64,000 bases of DNA, taken from Paramacrobiotus metropolitanus (taxonomy: Eukaryota; Tardigrada; Eutardigrada; Parachela; Macrobiotidae). The notes below the pieces were generated by a model that searched no databases, was not told where the DNA came from, and was given only the letters and a program-made list of their open reading frames with translations. How positions within the stretch are numbered: the first letter of the stretch is position 1; each line of letters begins with the position of its first letter. The position numbers and the translations under genes were made by a program. Shown here piece after piece: positions 49,270 to 61,180 of this stretch. Location of the stretch: contig NW_026570227.1 of NCBI RefSeq assembly GCF_019649055.1, positions 1,550,001-1,614,000 of the forward strand. The letters run 5' to 3'.

Positions 49270-49800
49270 AAGCTTTGGTTTTATCAGTGATCGATTATTG
49301 TGCCTCCTGCGTTCACCCAGTGTTAAAAACGTCCAGCGATACGGTAGACGTTTTACAAAAGCCTTGCAGCTAGGAAAAGACCCGGCAAACTACGAAGAAC
49401 GTCTGAAAGAGCTGCAGTGGGACAGTTTAAAATTACGTCGCATTAAGAAAGCGGTGATTTTTATTTAAAGTTTGGCAAGGTGCCTTTAGGTGACCTTTGC
49501 ATTATTCCTTTTGTTAGTTCGGTTGCTGCCCTTGAATCTACTGCAGGTAACACTCGGCATCACGCTCGGTTGACTCAGCATCCATTTCCGATAGCACCGG
49601 CTCCAACGTCTATTTGCGGTACAACGGTGACCGCCGTCCATGGATCACACCTAAACGAACTGACTACCTTGTGGAACGAACTCTCTTTTCCTGTGGATCC
49701 TATCAGTCAGCATCCACGTTCAAGGCTGAACTGGATCGGGTTCCGTGGGACGACCTTGCATGGATCAAGAAACATCCTTTGTTTGTTAAAAATACTTAAA
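49270..49800 (+). mobile_element. Second LINE type, 3'-end fragment
   Basis: The plus-strand frames read NVQRYGRRFTKAL, YEERLKELQWDSLKLRR and AVIFI, then after frameshifts STFKAELDRVPWDDLAW and HPLFVKN. The QRRFTK-YEERLKxLxxxSLxxRR pattern is the C-terminal end of CR1/L2/Jockey-like reverse transcriptases, and the SxxxFKxxLD tail is its last part. Broken; dead insertion. It is a different LINE from the QRGNAASV type elsewhere in the window. Confidence 0.75.
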
Positions 49801-50348
49801 TTTTTAGCTTTTGCCACATAACTCGTTTAAATTTCAAATCGAACGAATACGTAGTTTCGATGCTTGTACGTTTCTTTTCCGTAATTATTGCACCACAAAC
49901 TTTAAATTCGCATCCTGGGTTGCTGTCATGATGTCACGCTTTTTTGTTTTCCCTTCTTATTTAGAATTTTCTGTCTTAGCTTAAAAGGAGACGAAGCCTC
50001 GTAGCAAAGGGCAATAAACCAGATAATATTATTACGACATATCGTGAAATACTTCATGTTTCATAAAAAACCATGTAGATGACCGTAAAAAGGCTTTACT
50101 GCAACTAGGAAATTTCGCAGTTTATTTCCTAATTTCTAAAAATCTCAACTTGGGAAATTCTCAGACTTAAGAAATTCTTAACAAAAAACGTCCAAGAAAC
50201 GAAAGCACAATTTCTTATAATCAGCAACAAAAGTGCATAAATCTGTTCATCACGGTATGTATCCCATCCCCACCCGACCGCTTCAGATTTAACAGGGACA
50301 AATCCGGTCTTATGGGTGCAAATCTTAGGGGCTCATCCACCTTGCGCC

Positions 50349-52909
50349 TTACAGCCGGCTAGCCGTTGCCCGCGGCCGCTTTAGTTTCATCACGACACAG
50401 CCAAAGCCAAATTTAGGCTGCAGCAAACGGCACTTATGGAGCGCCCAACTATCCGTCTCCTCATCGTACACTTCGATGCTGTCGTGGTACACGCCTTCGG
50501 TAAAGATTCCCCCGATCGCATACAGCCTCCCACCCACGCAGACGCACTCGTGCTCCGAACGCTCCACCACCAGATCGCCTGTAGTCAGAGAGCGTTGCTG
50601 GCGTTAGACACCACGACCACCATGAGAGTACAGGAAATTAATGGCAGCTGTCGCACTGACAGCGCGACAATAGTCCTACACGGTTGTACCCACCTTTCCT
50701 GTGCCATTGATTGGTAACGCGGTCGTACGCTTCCACATGCACACGACGTGCCATAGTCCCTGTTTCTCCACCTACACCACGTACCGTGAATCAGTTACGA
50801 CAGCGGCAGAAACTGTTAAGCGAAGTGTAGTGACTGGAATAGCCCAGCTCGCTATTTTAATATTCGATCACGCTCAGTAAATATACATAGGAAGGTAGGT
50901 ATTTCACAGTGCCTGTTTACGGGCAATTATTTTTGTAGGTGTACTGGCTACCGCTGAATAAAACAAATCAACCATGCTGGCCTTACTACACCGTTCACGT
51001 ACCGGTAACATAGATCAGCCCGTTGGGAGCCACACAGCCTCGGCAACCGCTGCGCGCGGTCGGCATATCCGCCAGTCTTGTCCAGGTATTCGCTGCGGGA
51101 TCGTAGGCGAATACAGCATTCGAAACGTCCTCCGTGTCTTCGCCGCCGAAGACGTACAACCGCCCCTTACAAGCCACCATCGCCAAACCCATCAATCCAA
51201 TGGGCAGCGCGGCGACGGCGCTCCAGGAATCGCTCCTGGGATCGTACGCATCCACGGATGCCAGTGCCTTTACTCCTCCGTAGGCAAACGGATCAAAACC
51301 GCCGGCCGCGTAGACACGCCCATTCAGTGAGGCCAGCGCTCCCGCTTGGCGCAGTGGCGATTCTCGGAGCGGCTCCCGATGCTCCGGCAGGATGCCCTCG
51401 ATAGCCCGCCATTCGTCGCGCAGGCCGGTGTAGCGGCTGTTGCGCTGTACGGTCCCGATGCAGTTCATGCTGTTGATCATGATGCAGCCGGGGTCCAGCA
51501 GCACCGCCGAGCAGCACTCGACGAGGTCGGGAAGATCCTTAAGGCGCCACACGGCCGGGATCGACGGACAGAAGACGTCCACTCTGGCTTCCTCCTCGAC
51601 AAACGGCTCCTCACAGGTGCCTCCCAAGCACAGAATCACTTCCTGCGCTCCTAACACCCTCAAACGCAACAATTAATTAACTTAAGATTTTAACAGTAAC
51701 GTAGTGTGCCTGCGCTTGCACTCCTTGTTACTTTGACGGCTATTGCCTATTAAAGTGTTATTAACTAGAGAAACCAGATCGTACTGTACTGCAACAGGAC
51801 GCATTATCCTTACCGACTGAATGCCGTGGCTTGGCGATCTGCGTCGTACCGCCGACCAATTCCACCGTGGACTGCGGCATTCCCGCCGGCACGCTGCGGA
51901 GGATCAGCGCGTATTCCTGCCGACACGGCTCGCTCAGGCAGGCAACACGCACCATCGGCAGAAGCGTCGGCACGTGCGTCAAGCGTGCCGGACAATCGTG
52001 ATCCAGCCAGCGCAGCACCGCCTCCCACACCTCATCCTCGCTGACCACGTCCACGCTATCCGATGTGAGCACTGCAATGAGCTACAAACAAGCCAGCTGA
52101 ATTAGGGTTGGAACTTAAAAACTAACAAAACGTTAAATTTCGTGATAAAATGCAGCTTGAACTTTGAGATATACCCTTTCCATCACTTATGATCGCTGGA
52201 TGAATCACGACGTAATACAATTTTTTTTCGACAAAGCGTTTTTGTATGAGTCTGTTCTTTGCCTACAAATAAAGAGAGTACCTGTTGCGCGTCCACCTGC
52301 AGAAATTCGTGGCTCTTGGCCACCTGCAGGAAGTAGAGATAGATAAAACCCAGGACGGTGTCGGCCAGACCGGGGTTGTGGTAGTTAGAGGCTAGGGCGT
52401 GGACGGCCAAGCAGTTAGACAGGTCGACGTGCTTCTCCACGTAGTCCCAGCACAGGCGGGCCGCGGCGGTCATTTGCAGGAACTGCGCGGCAATCAGTAT
52501 GGATTCCACATTGTCGTCGTTCAAGTTCAGTTCCAGGGTGTATGCGTAGTTTACCAACCTACCCAGTATACCAAGGATGATCGTAATCAAAACTTTTTAA
52601 CGATTATATCATTGTACTAAGTACCATTTTGCTGTATAGTACTCACTCGTTCAGTGTGCTGCTGTCGATGTTGTGCAGCGGGAATATTCGCTGCGATGAG
52701 TCTTTCCAGTCCTGTGTGAAGACGGCCCGAAAGTAATCGCTGTGCACGCTGAGGACATTGCGATGGCAAGGAATGCCCACTGCGGACTCTTCGCAGCCTT
52801 TCAGTACCACATCGCACAGGGTTCCTGTCGATTGCTGTTCACGCAGTCCGCGCAGAAACTCAGCCAGACAACGATGAGGAGGATGATCGGAACTGCCAGG
52901 CTTCGACAT
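50349..52909 (-). CDS. BTB-BACK-Kelch protein K4, 587 aa
   Basis: Exons (minus): 52909-52647, 52558-52282, 52081-51814, 51650-51003, 50771-50694 and 50578-50349; all GT-AG, phases as in K1, 587 codons. BTB: TLCDVVLKG, GIPCHRNVLSVHSDYFRAVF. BACK: SILIAAQFLQMTAAARLCWD, VLRWLDHDCPAR. Kelch: GRVYAAGGFDPFAYGG, DSWSAVAALPIG, GRLYVFGGED, GRLYAIGGIF, DSWALHKCRL. A Cul3-type substrate adaptor. With K5 and K6 it forms a subgroup that starts MSxPSS and has LSVHS rather than LSAHS in the BTB. The last exon extends a few codons beyond K1 (RPRATASRL). Confidence 0.9.
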
Positions 52910-53531
52910 GATTTACATGATCATCATCCAGCAACAGTGGATAGAAAGTTTCGATGGACAAATCAGAAATTAAATCGTTATCAAACTATAGGGAGTTAGA
53001 GACTAATTAATAAAGTCAAAAAAGCTCAAAACCGAAAACTTAAAAAGCCCCACTCACAGTCAAGTCAGTACGGCATCTGTTTGCATCGACAGACTTGTCG
53101 TGACTCGTAGTGACACAGTCAAATAAAACACCGTAACTTCCAGCGAGGGGGTTTGGTTCGGAACGCTGCTGCAGTTTCTGAAATCACTAAAACTAGATAT
53201 TTTACATTTTGTTGACCTCTCCTTTTTGCAGGGAAAAGTACCCCCACCATAGTTCACGGGCAACAACTCACAAGTCGCTTGCAGGATTTTTCCTCAATCA
53301 CAAACTGCGTGGTCAGTTGGATTTGTTACGGTCTGTCCTGAGACACTTCTGATCACCGTCGACAGTCGACAGTAGCAGCCGACGTTACCAGCAACCGCTG
53401 CTGTTGCCAGGATTCTTAGACCAACATTATCAGATGCTGCCATAAACACGGCTGTCCGTGGGTATCTCAGCGAAGGGAGGGCGGCCAGATGAAGTCCGAA
53501 AGAATTTCCTGTTGAGGAAATTCTGAAAAAT
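52910..53531. other. Upstream region of K4
   Basis: No supported gene. It should include the K4 promoter, though no element shared with the MSKRKR-type promoters was found. Confidence 0.4.
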
Positions 53532-53601
53532 GGCGACGGAGCGGAATCGAACCGCTGGCTACCGAGTGTGATCCACGAAGCACAGCCACTGTGCCATCGC
53601 C
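53532..53601 (-). tRNA. tRNA-like Pol III unit (pseudo-tRNA or SINE head)
   Basis: On the minus strand: ends GGCGATG/CGTCGCC pair over seven bases; D-arm GCAC/GTGC; T-arm AGCGG/CCGCT with the loop TTCGATT; A box TGGCACAGTGG; B box GCGGTTCGATTCC; a TTTTT terminator follows at 53526-53530. The middle (TTCGTGGATCACACTCGG) does not form a proper anticodon arm, so the isotype is not called. Sister of the unit at 37293. Confidence 0.45.
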
Positions 53602-54499
53602 GTTGTTGGCTGAGATCAAGATATTTGTGCTTGAGCTTGAGACAACCAGGTAGACGGCGGATGGGGCGGCTGTCCTGAGTACCGAGCCTTCTGCTCTGAC
53701 AACATGAAGACTCGTTCTCTTGGAGGACTGCCAGAATCTGGAATGACCTCGGTTTGGACCAATCATCCTATCGCTCACTACATGTATGTATTCCAGGCAG
53801 CGCTTGTAAACTTCTCATGGAAAGGCGTCGCATTTGTTGCACTGTTGTTTCTTAGTTGTTTGACTAATCTATAGATCTCGATGAGGAGTGATTCTTTGTA
53901 TCTGTAGACATTAAGCATTTAAAACCTAAACCGAGCAGTTGACTGGCAGCGATGTCACGGAAGTCCCGCCCCGCTTCAGCCGGCCGTTCTCATAAATAAC
54001 GAGGCCTTCCAGCCGCCAACAGTCAGTCCGTTCTTCAGCAGCAGTCTAGCTTTTGAGTAGTTGTAGAAGTCTAGCTTTTGAGTAGTTTAGGCTGCTTGCC
54101 TAAATCGGCCGAAGCAAAAGAAAATGGAAGCCGATCGTTGATCACCGAACTGAATTCCGCATCGCTTTTTTTCTGTTAGTTTTAGTTGAGTGGGTTTTAG
54201 ATGAGGATGATTGAAACTGTAAATCAAATCAGCCGCCACTTCGTCTGCTGTACAAAGCATTAGTATTAACAAAGAAACTCAAAACGAATTCGCTTCATGA
54301 ACTGGGTTTCTAACACCAGACCGGCCTGCACTTAGCGCAGCCGAATGCTGGCTGCAAAAACGCTATCATACAGCATCCGCCAAAACTGCAGCACATCAAC
54401 CGTCTAAAAGCCAGAGCAGGGCCGGAATCATGAGCTATGGCGTATGAGTAGACCGCTCTGATTTGCCCCAGGCTGCTGTAATGCTATACACTGTAATGG
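53602..54499. other. Gene-free stretch
   Basis: No supported gene. A 19-bp direct repeat gtctagcttttgagtagtt occurs twice near 54045-54090. Confidence 0.4.
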
Positions 54500-55529
54500 T
54501 CAACTTCCTCCAAATGGATTAGTTTGTGGGAACGCATGCGACCGAATTTCCGGATGGTATCGCTGCATATGTGGCGCTGCAAGATGGAAAATACAACTGT
54601 TTCAGCCTTAACGGATTCTGCATTTGCAGATGAATCGCAGGGGCTATAAATTATCGTTTTCATGGTAATGAGCGACTCACGAAGGGCGAAAAAGTGCATA
54701 GCTTACCTATAAGATCCGGCGAAGCCAGTCTGTACTGGTTGGCCTGCAGTGCCGCTTTACACAGCCGACACACCAGTTGACACTTCACTTGCCCGTTAAG
54801 CAGCGGGTCATCGGCGTCCTCCACTCCTTGGTCGAACTTGTCGCGCAGAAACTGCAGATTCTTGCCGTAGCAATACCGGCTCTGCTGGAGATGCTGCTTG
54901 AAATGCGCGGCATAAGGCGTCCCCGGGCGTCGTGTCGGTAGCGTTTCCAGGCAGAAGACACAGAAGAAATCATATCCAGAGAAGAGGGACCAATCGCACA
55001 GCGTGCTGGATGCGGTCTGGTTGGCGGATGTCGTTGTGGAACCGAGAGAAGAGGTCGCAGGAATAATGGGCGTTGTCGTTGTTTGCCGTGATGGGTGCGC
55101 CGCATTACGTTCCGGCAAGAGGCCCATGTGGTCTCCTTTTGACAACGTCGAACGGTGCTTCAGTGCTGACTTTTTAGGGGGAATCGCGGATGAATTGCTG
55201 GCAGGGCGACGTTTGGAAGACTTGACAGGAACGTCATAGTTAGGTCCAGTATCAGTGATGTTTTTTCCACGGTGTATTTTCTGCTCACTTTTAACAGGAG
55301 CCGAATTTTGCTGGCTCATGCACCACCAATTTCGCTTTGCGGCGTTCTGTGGTACTAAAGGATAACATTGAAGGACCTGTAGGTGTATGGACCGCCTATG
55401 GATTCCGTACGGCGAGGACGGACGGGGAAGCAGTTTCTTACGCACGGTGCCATTCGGCTTTGCTTTCAGCGTTAATGCCATTGCAAGCGGAGAAGCGGGT
55501 TGGTGCGGCATGATGGGATTGTTTTGCAT
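54500..55529 (-). CDS. Putative zinc-finger protein, 299 aa
   Basis: Exons (minus) 55529-54707 and 54576-54500; junction CTTATAG|GTAAGC ... CTTGCAG|CGCC, phase 1. The start ATG at 55529 is in a good context (caccATGc); the frame is open further upstream to a ttgcag that may be an acceptor, so a 5' exon is possible. The first ~180 residues are basic and low-complexity (PPKKSALKHRS, SSKRRPASNSS), probably disordered and possibly nuclear. Then comes one C2H2-like finger, CVFCLETL with HFKQH. A second is completed only after splicing: CRLC in exon 1 and HMQRYH from exon 2, C-x2-C-x20-H-x4-H spacing like BED fingers. Role unknown; DNA binding is a guess. Confidence 0.6.
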
Positions 55530-57099
55530 GGTGCACCGCTGCAACACAAAATTCGTTTTTGACCTGTGGGGTTTAGAAGGCAGGCATGCACTAAAGGGAA
55601 AGGTTAAACCGATAGCATGGCATATACTGATTTCGTTTTGGCCCAGATCACTGCATTACCCAGTACCCACTTGATGTTTCATATTGCATTTTCGTCTTTT
55701 TTTTTCTTTTTTCATATTGCATTTTCATATTGCTTGATAAGGTCTCGTTTTCTCTTAAAGCAATAATGGGTGCCACAGAGGTTTCTTCATGATTTTACAT
55801 TACAGTACTATGGTATAGACCGTACAGTACAGACTACAGATATCGAAGGGAGACACGATTTACACGAGATAGCTACTTACTATTCATCGAACAGGGCGTA
55901 GCAAAAGTGGGCAAATTCTCTTGTTGACTATCGCGATGCTAACCTTCTCTTGTAGCATGCAGATGCGGTTTGGCTCTATCCGGTTTTTGCTAAAAAAAAA
56001 TGCTCCGTTGGTACTTATGGGTCCAAATATAAGGAGTAATGCACCGTTTTAGGACTATGGCCATGGACATAGGAATAGGCGTTTGCATGCACCGACTGAC
56101 ACTGGCAACTTTATAAACGAAAGTCCGCACTTTTGCACCTGATAGCAGGAATTTTCATTAAAAAATGCATGTCATGCAACAAAACACTCGACAAATACGA
56201 GTGCTCTGAGAAAATGCGAGTGCTATACGCTGAAATATACTTTGTTATTTGACGAGTAAGCACTAAGCAGTGGTTACTACGAGCACTCATGTAGGCGTAT
56301 GTGCTATTCAGTATTCACAAGTACAGTTAGATGTGTATGCAGTACCAGTTAGGCTGGAACAGCCGAGCTGTGTACTCGATATATTACTGCGTGTTAACGG
56401 GGATTTAGAAACCTGTGAACTCAAGTCTCTGTCAAAAAATTCTCGAATACGTTGCGCTTTTAATCAGAGGTACGTAACGTCCAGAGGGACCACCGCTCTT
56501 CCGTTACTAACGGAATAGTATTTCATGGAAAATGAACGACTTTAACGTGTACTGATTTATTTCTCAATATGTACAAAGGCGAGCTTCGCTCAACAAATAT
56601 GATCAAATGAAGAACTTGTCCCAATTAACATGGGAAGGGACTGTGCAGGGACGACTTTAACTGTCATATCTGCGTAGTCGTACTGCATTTCGCTCGCTTA
56701 CGACTGCTTGCTGTACACTACTTACTTTGATCATTGGCTCATAATGATTTTTTTCTGCCTAGAATGTACGTAACAGTCTAGTGGCTTGCGTAAATCAGTT
56801 ACACTTGATATTAGAAAAATTTCCTTTCCTACAGAAAACTAAAGAACATATAAGTACCTTAAAGAGGGTTAATTCGCACTCGGAAAGTTGTAACCGTGGG
56901 GAAACTCTAACAAAATGCGTCCACTAAGTAAAAGAAGAATTATCTTTGACCAGCCACACGAGAGACCTCGTGCTTACTAATACCAACACCGCACGTGTAC
57001 AGTACCATTCCAAACTAAACCCGAACAAACCAGCTCCTCATCAGCCAGAGCTTCATGCACATCACGCTTTAACTGGCGAGCCGCCGTTCCACGTCCGCT
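55530..57099. other. Gene-free stretch
   Basis: No supported gene. The ORF at 56270-56518 has no motif or splice context and is probably chance. Confidence 0.4.
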
Positions 57100-59628
57100 T
57101 CACTCCCGTTTGAGTTTCATCACCACGCAGCCAAACATCGACTTGGCCTGCGGCAAACGGCATTCGTGCAGCGCCCAGCTATCCGTCGCTTCATCGTACA
57201 CCTCGATGCTGTCCTGGTACATCCCTGCAGCAACGAACCCTCCCATGACGTACAGCCTCCCACCCACGCAGACACATTCGTGATCCGTGCGTTCCTCCAG
57301 CATATCTCCTGCGATAAGAGGACGATATAGCACTATGTATGAATTTATTGGTTTGCTTATCGTTCAGAAGTTTCAACATCAACATCATAAAACAAAGTAA
57401 ACAGCGTTAAAACCATCAGAACGCGGTACGGTTGAAGTCACGGACAGCGCATTACACCGCTGTTTTTCAATGCTAATTCGCTGTAGCAGAAACTCGTAAG
57501 AGCGTCGTTCTCCCGTAGCATCCTTTAACCGCCTGCCCAATTCTCGCAAAAACTTAATACATGAAGGGCCAGCGACGCCAAAAGTTTCAAAAGCCAATGC
57601 AACAAAATAGTACTCAGGTGATAAATATTCATATTTCCGCCGCTTTTCGTCTTCTATTTCGCTTTTCGTCTCAGCACTATTACCAGCCGGTAAGTCTAGC
57701 TGATGTCCGACGCACCTTTCTTGTGCCACCGATCGGTAACACGATCGTACGCTTCCACGTGCACACGCAGTGCCGCATCCCCCGTTTCGCCACCTGAAGC
57801 ATGTATGTGCAACGACAATTATGTAGTGGGGCCATGGGAACAAAGTGCTGAGCGAAATCTGGTAAGTTGAATAGTCCAGCATTTCTAAGTTCTTCAGTAG
57901 GTTTCTTAGCGTAAGTATATGTTACTTCACGAGTAAGTATGTGTTACACACTCTGATCACGTACCGGTAACATAAATCAAACCGCTGGGCGCCACACAGG
58001 CACGACAACCACTGCGTCCAGTGGGCATGTCGGCCAGTCGGCTCCAGGCATTCGCTGCGGGATCGTAGGAGAACACAGCGTTGGACACCCCCGCCGCGTT
58101 GTACCCGCCGAAAGCGTACAGTCGACCCTCACAGGCCACCATCGCCAAGTCGCTCAATCCAACGGGCAGCGCGGCGACGGCGCTCCAGGAGTCGCTCACG
58201 GGATCGTACGTCTCCACGGAGGACAGGGCTGCTTCCGATCCTTCCACACCATACGGATCAAAACCGCCGGCCGCGTAGACGCGCCCATTCAGGGACGCCA
58301 GCGCTCCGGCCTGGCGTAGTGTCGAGACTTGGGCCGTCTCGCGCCATTCGTGGCGCAAGCCCGTGTAGCGGCTGTTGCGCCGCACGCGGCCGACGCAGTG
58401 CATGCTGTTGATCAGGATGCAACCGGGATCCAGCAGCGCCGCCGAGCAGCACTCCACGAGTATTCGCAGATCCATCACGCGCCACACGGCCGGGATCGAC
58501 GGGCAGAAGACGTCCACGGACGCTTCCTCGCTGCCGACCGGATCCTGACAGGTGCCGCCCAGGCACAGGATCACTTCCCGCGCTCCTGACACCGAACACA
58601 ACCATCGTTCAGGAAACTTCATGGTATATCGCGAATTACAGCGCACAGCGACAAAACGATCGATCCTTACCGTAAGAAGCCCGGGGGCTGGTATTCGGCG
58701 TCGTCTCACCGGTTGTCTGACTCGGGCAGGGTGGCGAAACCTTCAGTGCGCTGGTGAGGATCATCGAGTAATCCTGTCGACACTGCTCGCTCAGGAAGGC
58801 CACACGGATCGTCTGCAAGATGGCGGCTGCGTCATCCAAGCGTTCCGAACGGTCGTGATCTAACCAGCGCAGCACCGCTTGCAACACCTGATCTTCACTG
58901 AAGACGTCCACGTTATCCGATGCGAGCAGTGCAATCAGCTGCCAACAAGTTAAGTAAAAGCACATATCAACTGAATAGTTCAGAACATTCTTTCCGTCAA
59001 ATTTTATTTTTATGTCACCTGTTGCGCGTCCAGCTCTAAAAAATCTTGGCTCTCTGCCACCGGCAGGAAGTGGAGAAGGGTTAATTCCAGCGCTGCCGCG
59101 GCCAGACGAGGATGGTGGTGGTTGGAGGCTAGAGTGTGAACGGCCAGGTAGTTGGACACGCGCATGTGTTGCTCGACGTAGTCCCAGCACAGCAACTCTA
59201 GCGAACCCATCTGCAGGAACTGCGCGGCAATCACGATGCGCTCCACGTTGTTGTCGTTCAGGTCCACAATCAAGGTGTAGGCGTATTTGACCAACCTAAC
59301 CGTCGAAATGACAATACTTCATCATTAACACGGTAAAAAAAGGCAAGCTGCGGAGTACTCACTGGTTCAACGTGCGACTATCGATGTTGCGCAGCTGGAA
59401 CACAGGCTCAGATGAGTCTTTCCAGTCCTGCGTGAAGACGGTCCGAAAGTAGGCGCTGTGCACGCTGAGGACGTTGCGGTGGCAGGGAATGCCCAGCGCG
59501 GATTCTTCGCAGCCCTTCACGACCACATCGCACAAGGTCCCCATTGACTGCTGTTCGCGCAGTCCGCGCAGAAGCTCAACCAGACAACGGTGAGGAGGAT
59601 GATCTGCGGAGCTGCTGGGATTCGACAT
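57100..59628 (-). CDS. BTB-BACK-Kelch protein K5, 572 aa
   Basis: Exons (minus): 59628-59363, 59295-59019, 58938-58671, 58585-57965, 57793-57716 and 57308-57100; all phases as in K1/K4, 572 codons. BTB: TLCDVVVKG, GIPCHRNVLSVHSAYFRTVF. BACK: RIVIAAQFLQMGSLELLCWD, VLRWLDHDRSERL. Kelch: GRVYAAGGFDPYGV, DSWSAVAALPVG, GRLYAFGGYNAAG, GRLYVMGGFVAAG, DSWALHECRLPQ. Start chosen at the second of two adjacent ATGs, matching MSxPSS of the sisters; 59631 is the alternative. Cul3-type adaptor by family. Close sister of K4 in the same orientation. The intron before the last exon has taken up a LINE fragment. Confidence 0.9.
57400..57690 (-). mobile_element. LINE 3'-end fragment
   Basis: The minus-strand frame reads KRRKYEYLSPEYYFVALAFE, TFGVAGPSCIKFLRELGRRL, RRSYEFLLQRISIEKQRCNA. 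It is a diverged copy of the retroposon end at 28542-29234. Sits in the last intron of K5 in the gene's own orientation. Confidence 0.75.
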
Positions 59629-60086
59629 CATGCAGAATGTCACGGTAGACAGTCAGAGATAAAGAACGATTAAATCGCAGTCAACTTTTCTATCACTAGG
59701 AACTGCGAAGTATGCAGTACAGAGTCTCCAGTTCTGAACTGTAACAGAAGAAAACCGAGAAAACTCAAAATACTGTTTTCTGTCGTGGAAACCACTACTG
59801 AAAATGCAGAAAAAGTGAAAGTGTGGACTTCAAGCCTGCCGTGAAAAGTAGCAAGGAATAATCGCAACTGCCAGCTGGAGGGGGCGATCAAGCACAGGCA
59901 ACAGTGAACGAACTAACGGAACCTGAACCTCTCCAGCCGGCAGTTACGTAGTCAAGCGGGCGAGCGAAGCGAGCCCGCGTTTCTAATTCAAGACATGTTG
60001 AGGGTTCGATGTAACGGAAGTGACAGTGACCTTTGGTTCGCCGAGTGACCTTTGGGTCGCCACCGATTTTCATCGTGATTCCTATA
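59629..60086. other. Upstream region of K5
   Basis: No supported gene; presumably contains the K5 promoter. Leads directly into the 90-bp satellite. Confidence 0.4.
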
Positions 60087-60640
60087 CAGTTTGATGTGCT
60101 GAGTCGAAATGAAGTACTCTCGGGGACCTCGAACCCGGGTCTCCGAGGTCGCCACCACGATATGTATTACAAATGTACAGTTTGACCTGCTGAGTCGAAC
60201 TGAAGTACTCGGGGACCTCGAACCCGGGTCCCCGAGGTCGCCACAACGATATGTACCATATATGAACAGTTTGACGTGCTGAGTCGAACTGAAGTACTCG
60301 GGGACCTCGAACCCGGGTCCCCGAGGTCGCCACCACGATATGTACTACAAATGCACAGTTTGACCTGCCGAGTCGAACTGAAGTACTCGGGGACCTCGAA
60401 CCTGGGTTCCCGAGATCGCCAAAGCGATATGTACTACAAATGCACAGTTTGACCTGCCGAGTCGAACTGAAGTACTCGGAGACCTCGAACCTGGGTTCCC
60501 GAGGTCGCCAAAACGATATGTACTACAAATGCACAGTTTGACCTGCCGAGTCGAACTGAAGTACTCAGAGACCTCGAACCCGGGTCCCTGAGGTCGCCAT
60601 AACGATACGTACTATATCTGTACAGTTTGATGTGCTGAGT
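60087..60640. repeat. ~90-bp satellite, about six copies
   Basis: The unit starts cagtttgacctgctgagtcg (or gatgtgctgag) at about 60087, 60177, 60267, 60356, 60446, 60534 and 60622. Each unit has a hairpin with stem ctcgggga/tccccgag. On the minus strand the hairpin reads cgggttcgaggtcc, close to a Pol III B box. Copies at the ends are more diverged. ORFs on the minus strand follow the repeat and are not genes. Confidence 0.9.
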
Positions 60641-60682
60641 CGAACTAAAATGTTTGGGCAGTGACAAAAAATGAATGTACTT

Positions 60683-61114
60683 TTAAATAATTCTAAATAA
60701 TTCTAAATAATTCTAAATAATTCTAAATAATTCTAAATAATTCTAAATAATTCTAAATAATTCTAAATAATTCTAAATAATTCTAAATAATTCTAAATAA
60801 TTCTAAATAATTCTAAATAATTCTAAATAATTCTAAATAATTCTAAATAATTCTAAATAATTCTAAATAATTCTAAATAATTCTAAATAATTCTAAATAA
60901 TTCTAAATAATTCTAAATAATTCTAAATAATTCTAAATAATTCTAAATAATTCTAAATAATTCTAAATAATTCTAAATAATTCTAAATAATTCTAAATAA
61001 TTCTAAATAATTCTAAATAATTCTAAATAATTCTAAATAATTCTAAATAATTCTAAATAATTCTAAATAATTCTAAATAATTCTAAATAATTCTAAATAA
61101 TTCTAAATAATTCT
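60683..61114. repeat. (TTCTAAATAA)n decamer array
   Basis: About 43 almost perfect copies of the 10-bp unit taaataattc, with one taga variant at the 3' end. The low divergence suggests recent expansion by slippage. It directly follows the 90-bp satellite. Confidence 0.97.
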
Positions 61115-61180
61115 AGATAATTCTCTGAAAAACTAAACAACCAACAGTAAAAATACCTGTGCGCTTCAGTGATTATACGA

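Noticed and set aside
53467-53778. 103-aa minus ORF
   Set aside because: It runs through the tRNA-like unit and its terminator; better explained as non-coding.
56270-56518. 82-aa plus ORF
   Set aside because: No motif, no splice context, isolated in a gene-free region.
60082-60667. Minus-strand ORFs over the satellite
   Set aside because: Products are the 90-bp repeat translated; stops are lacking by chance and frames change between copies.
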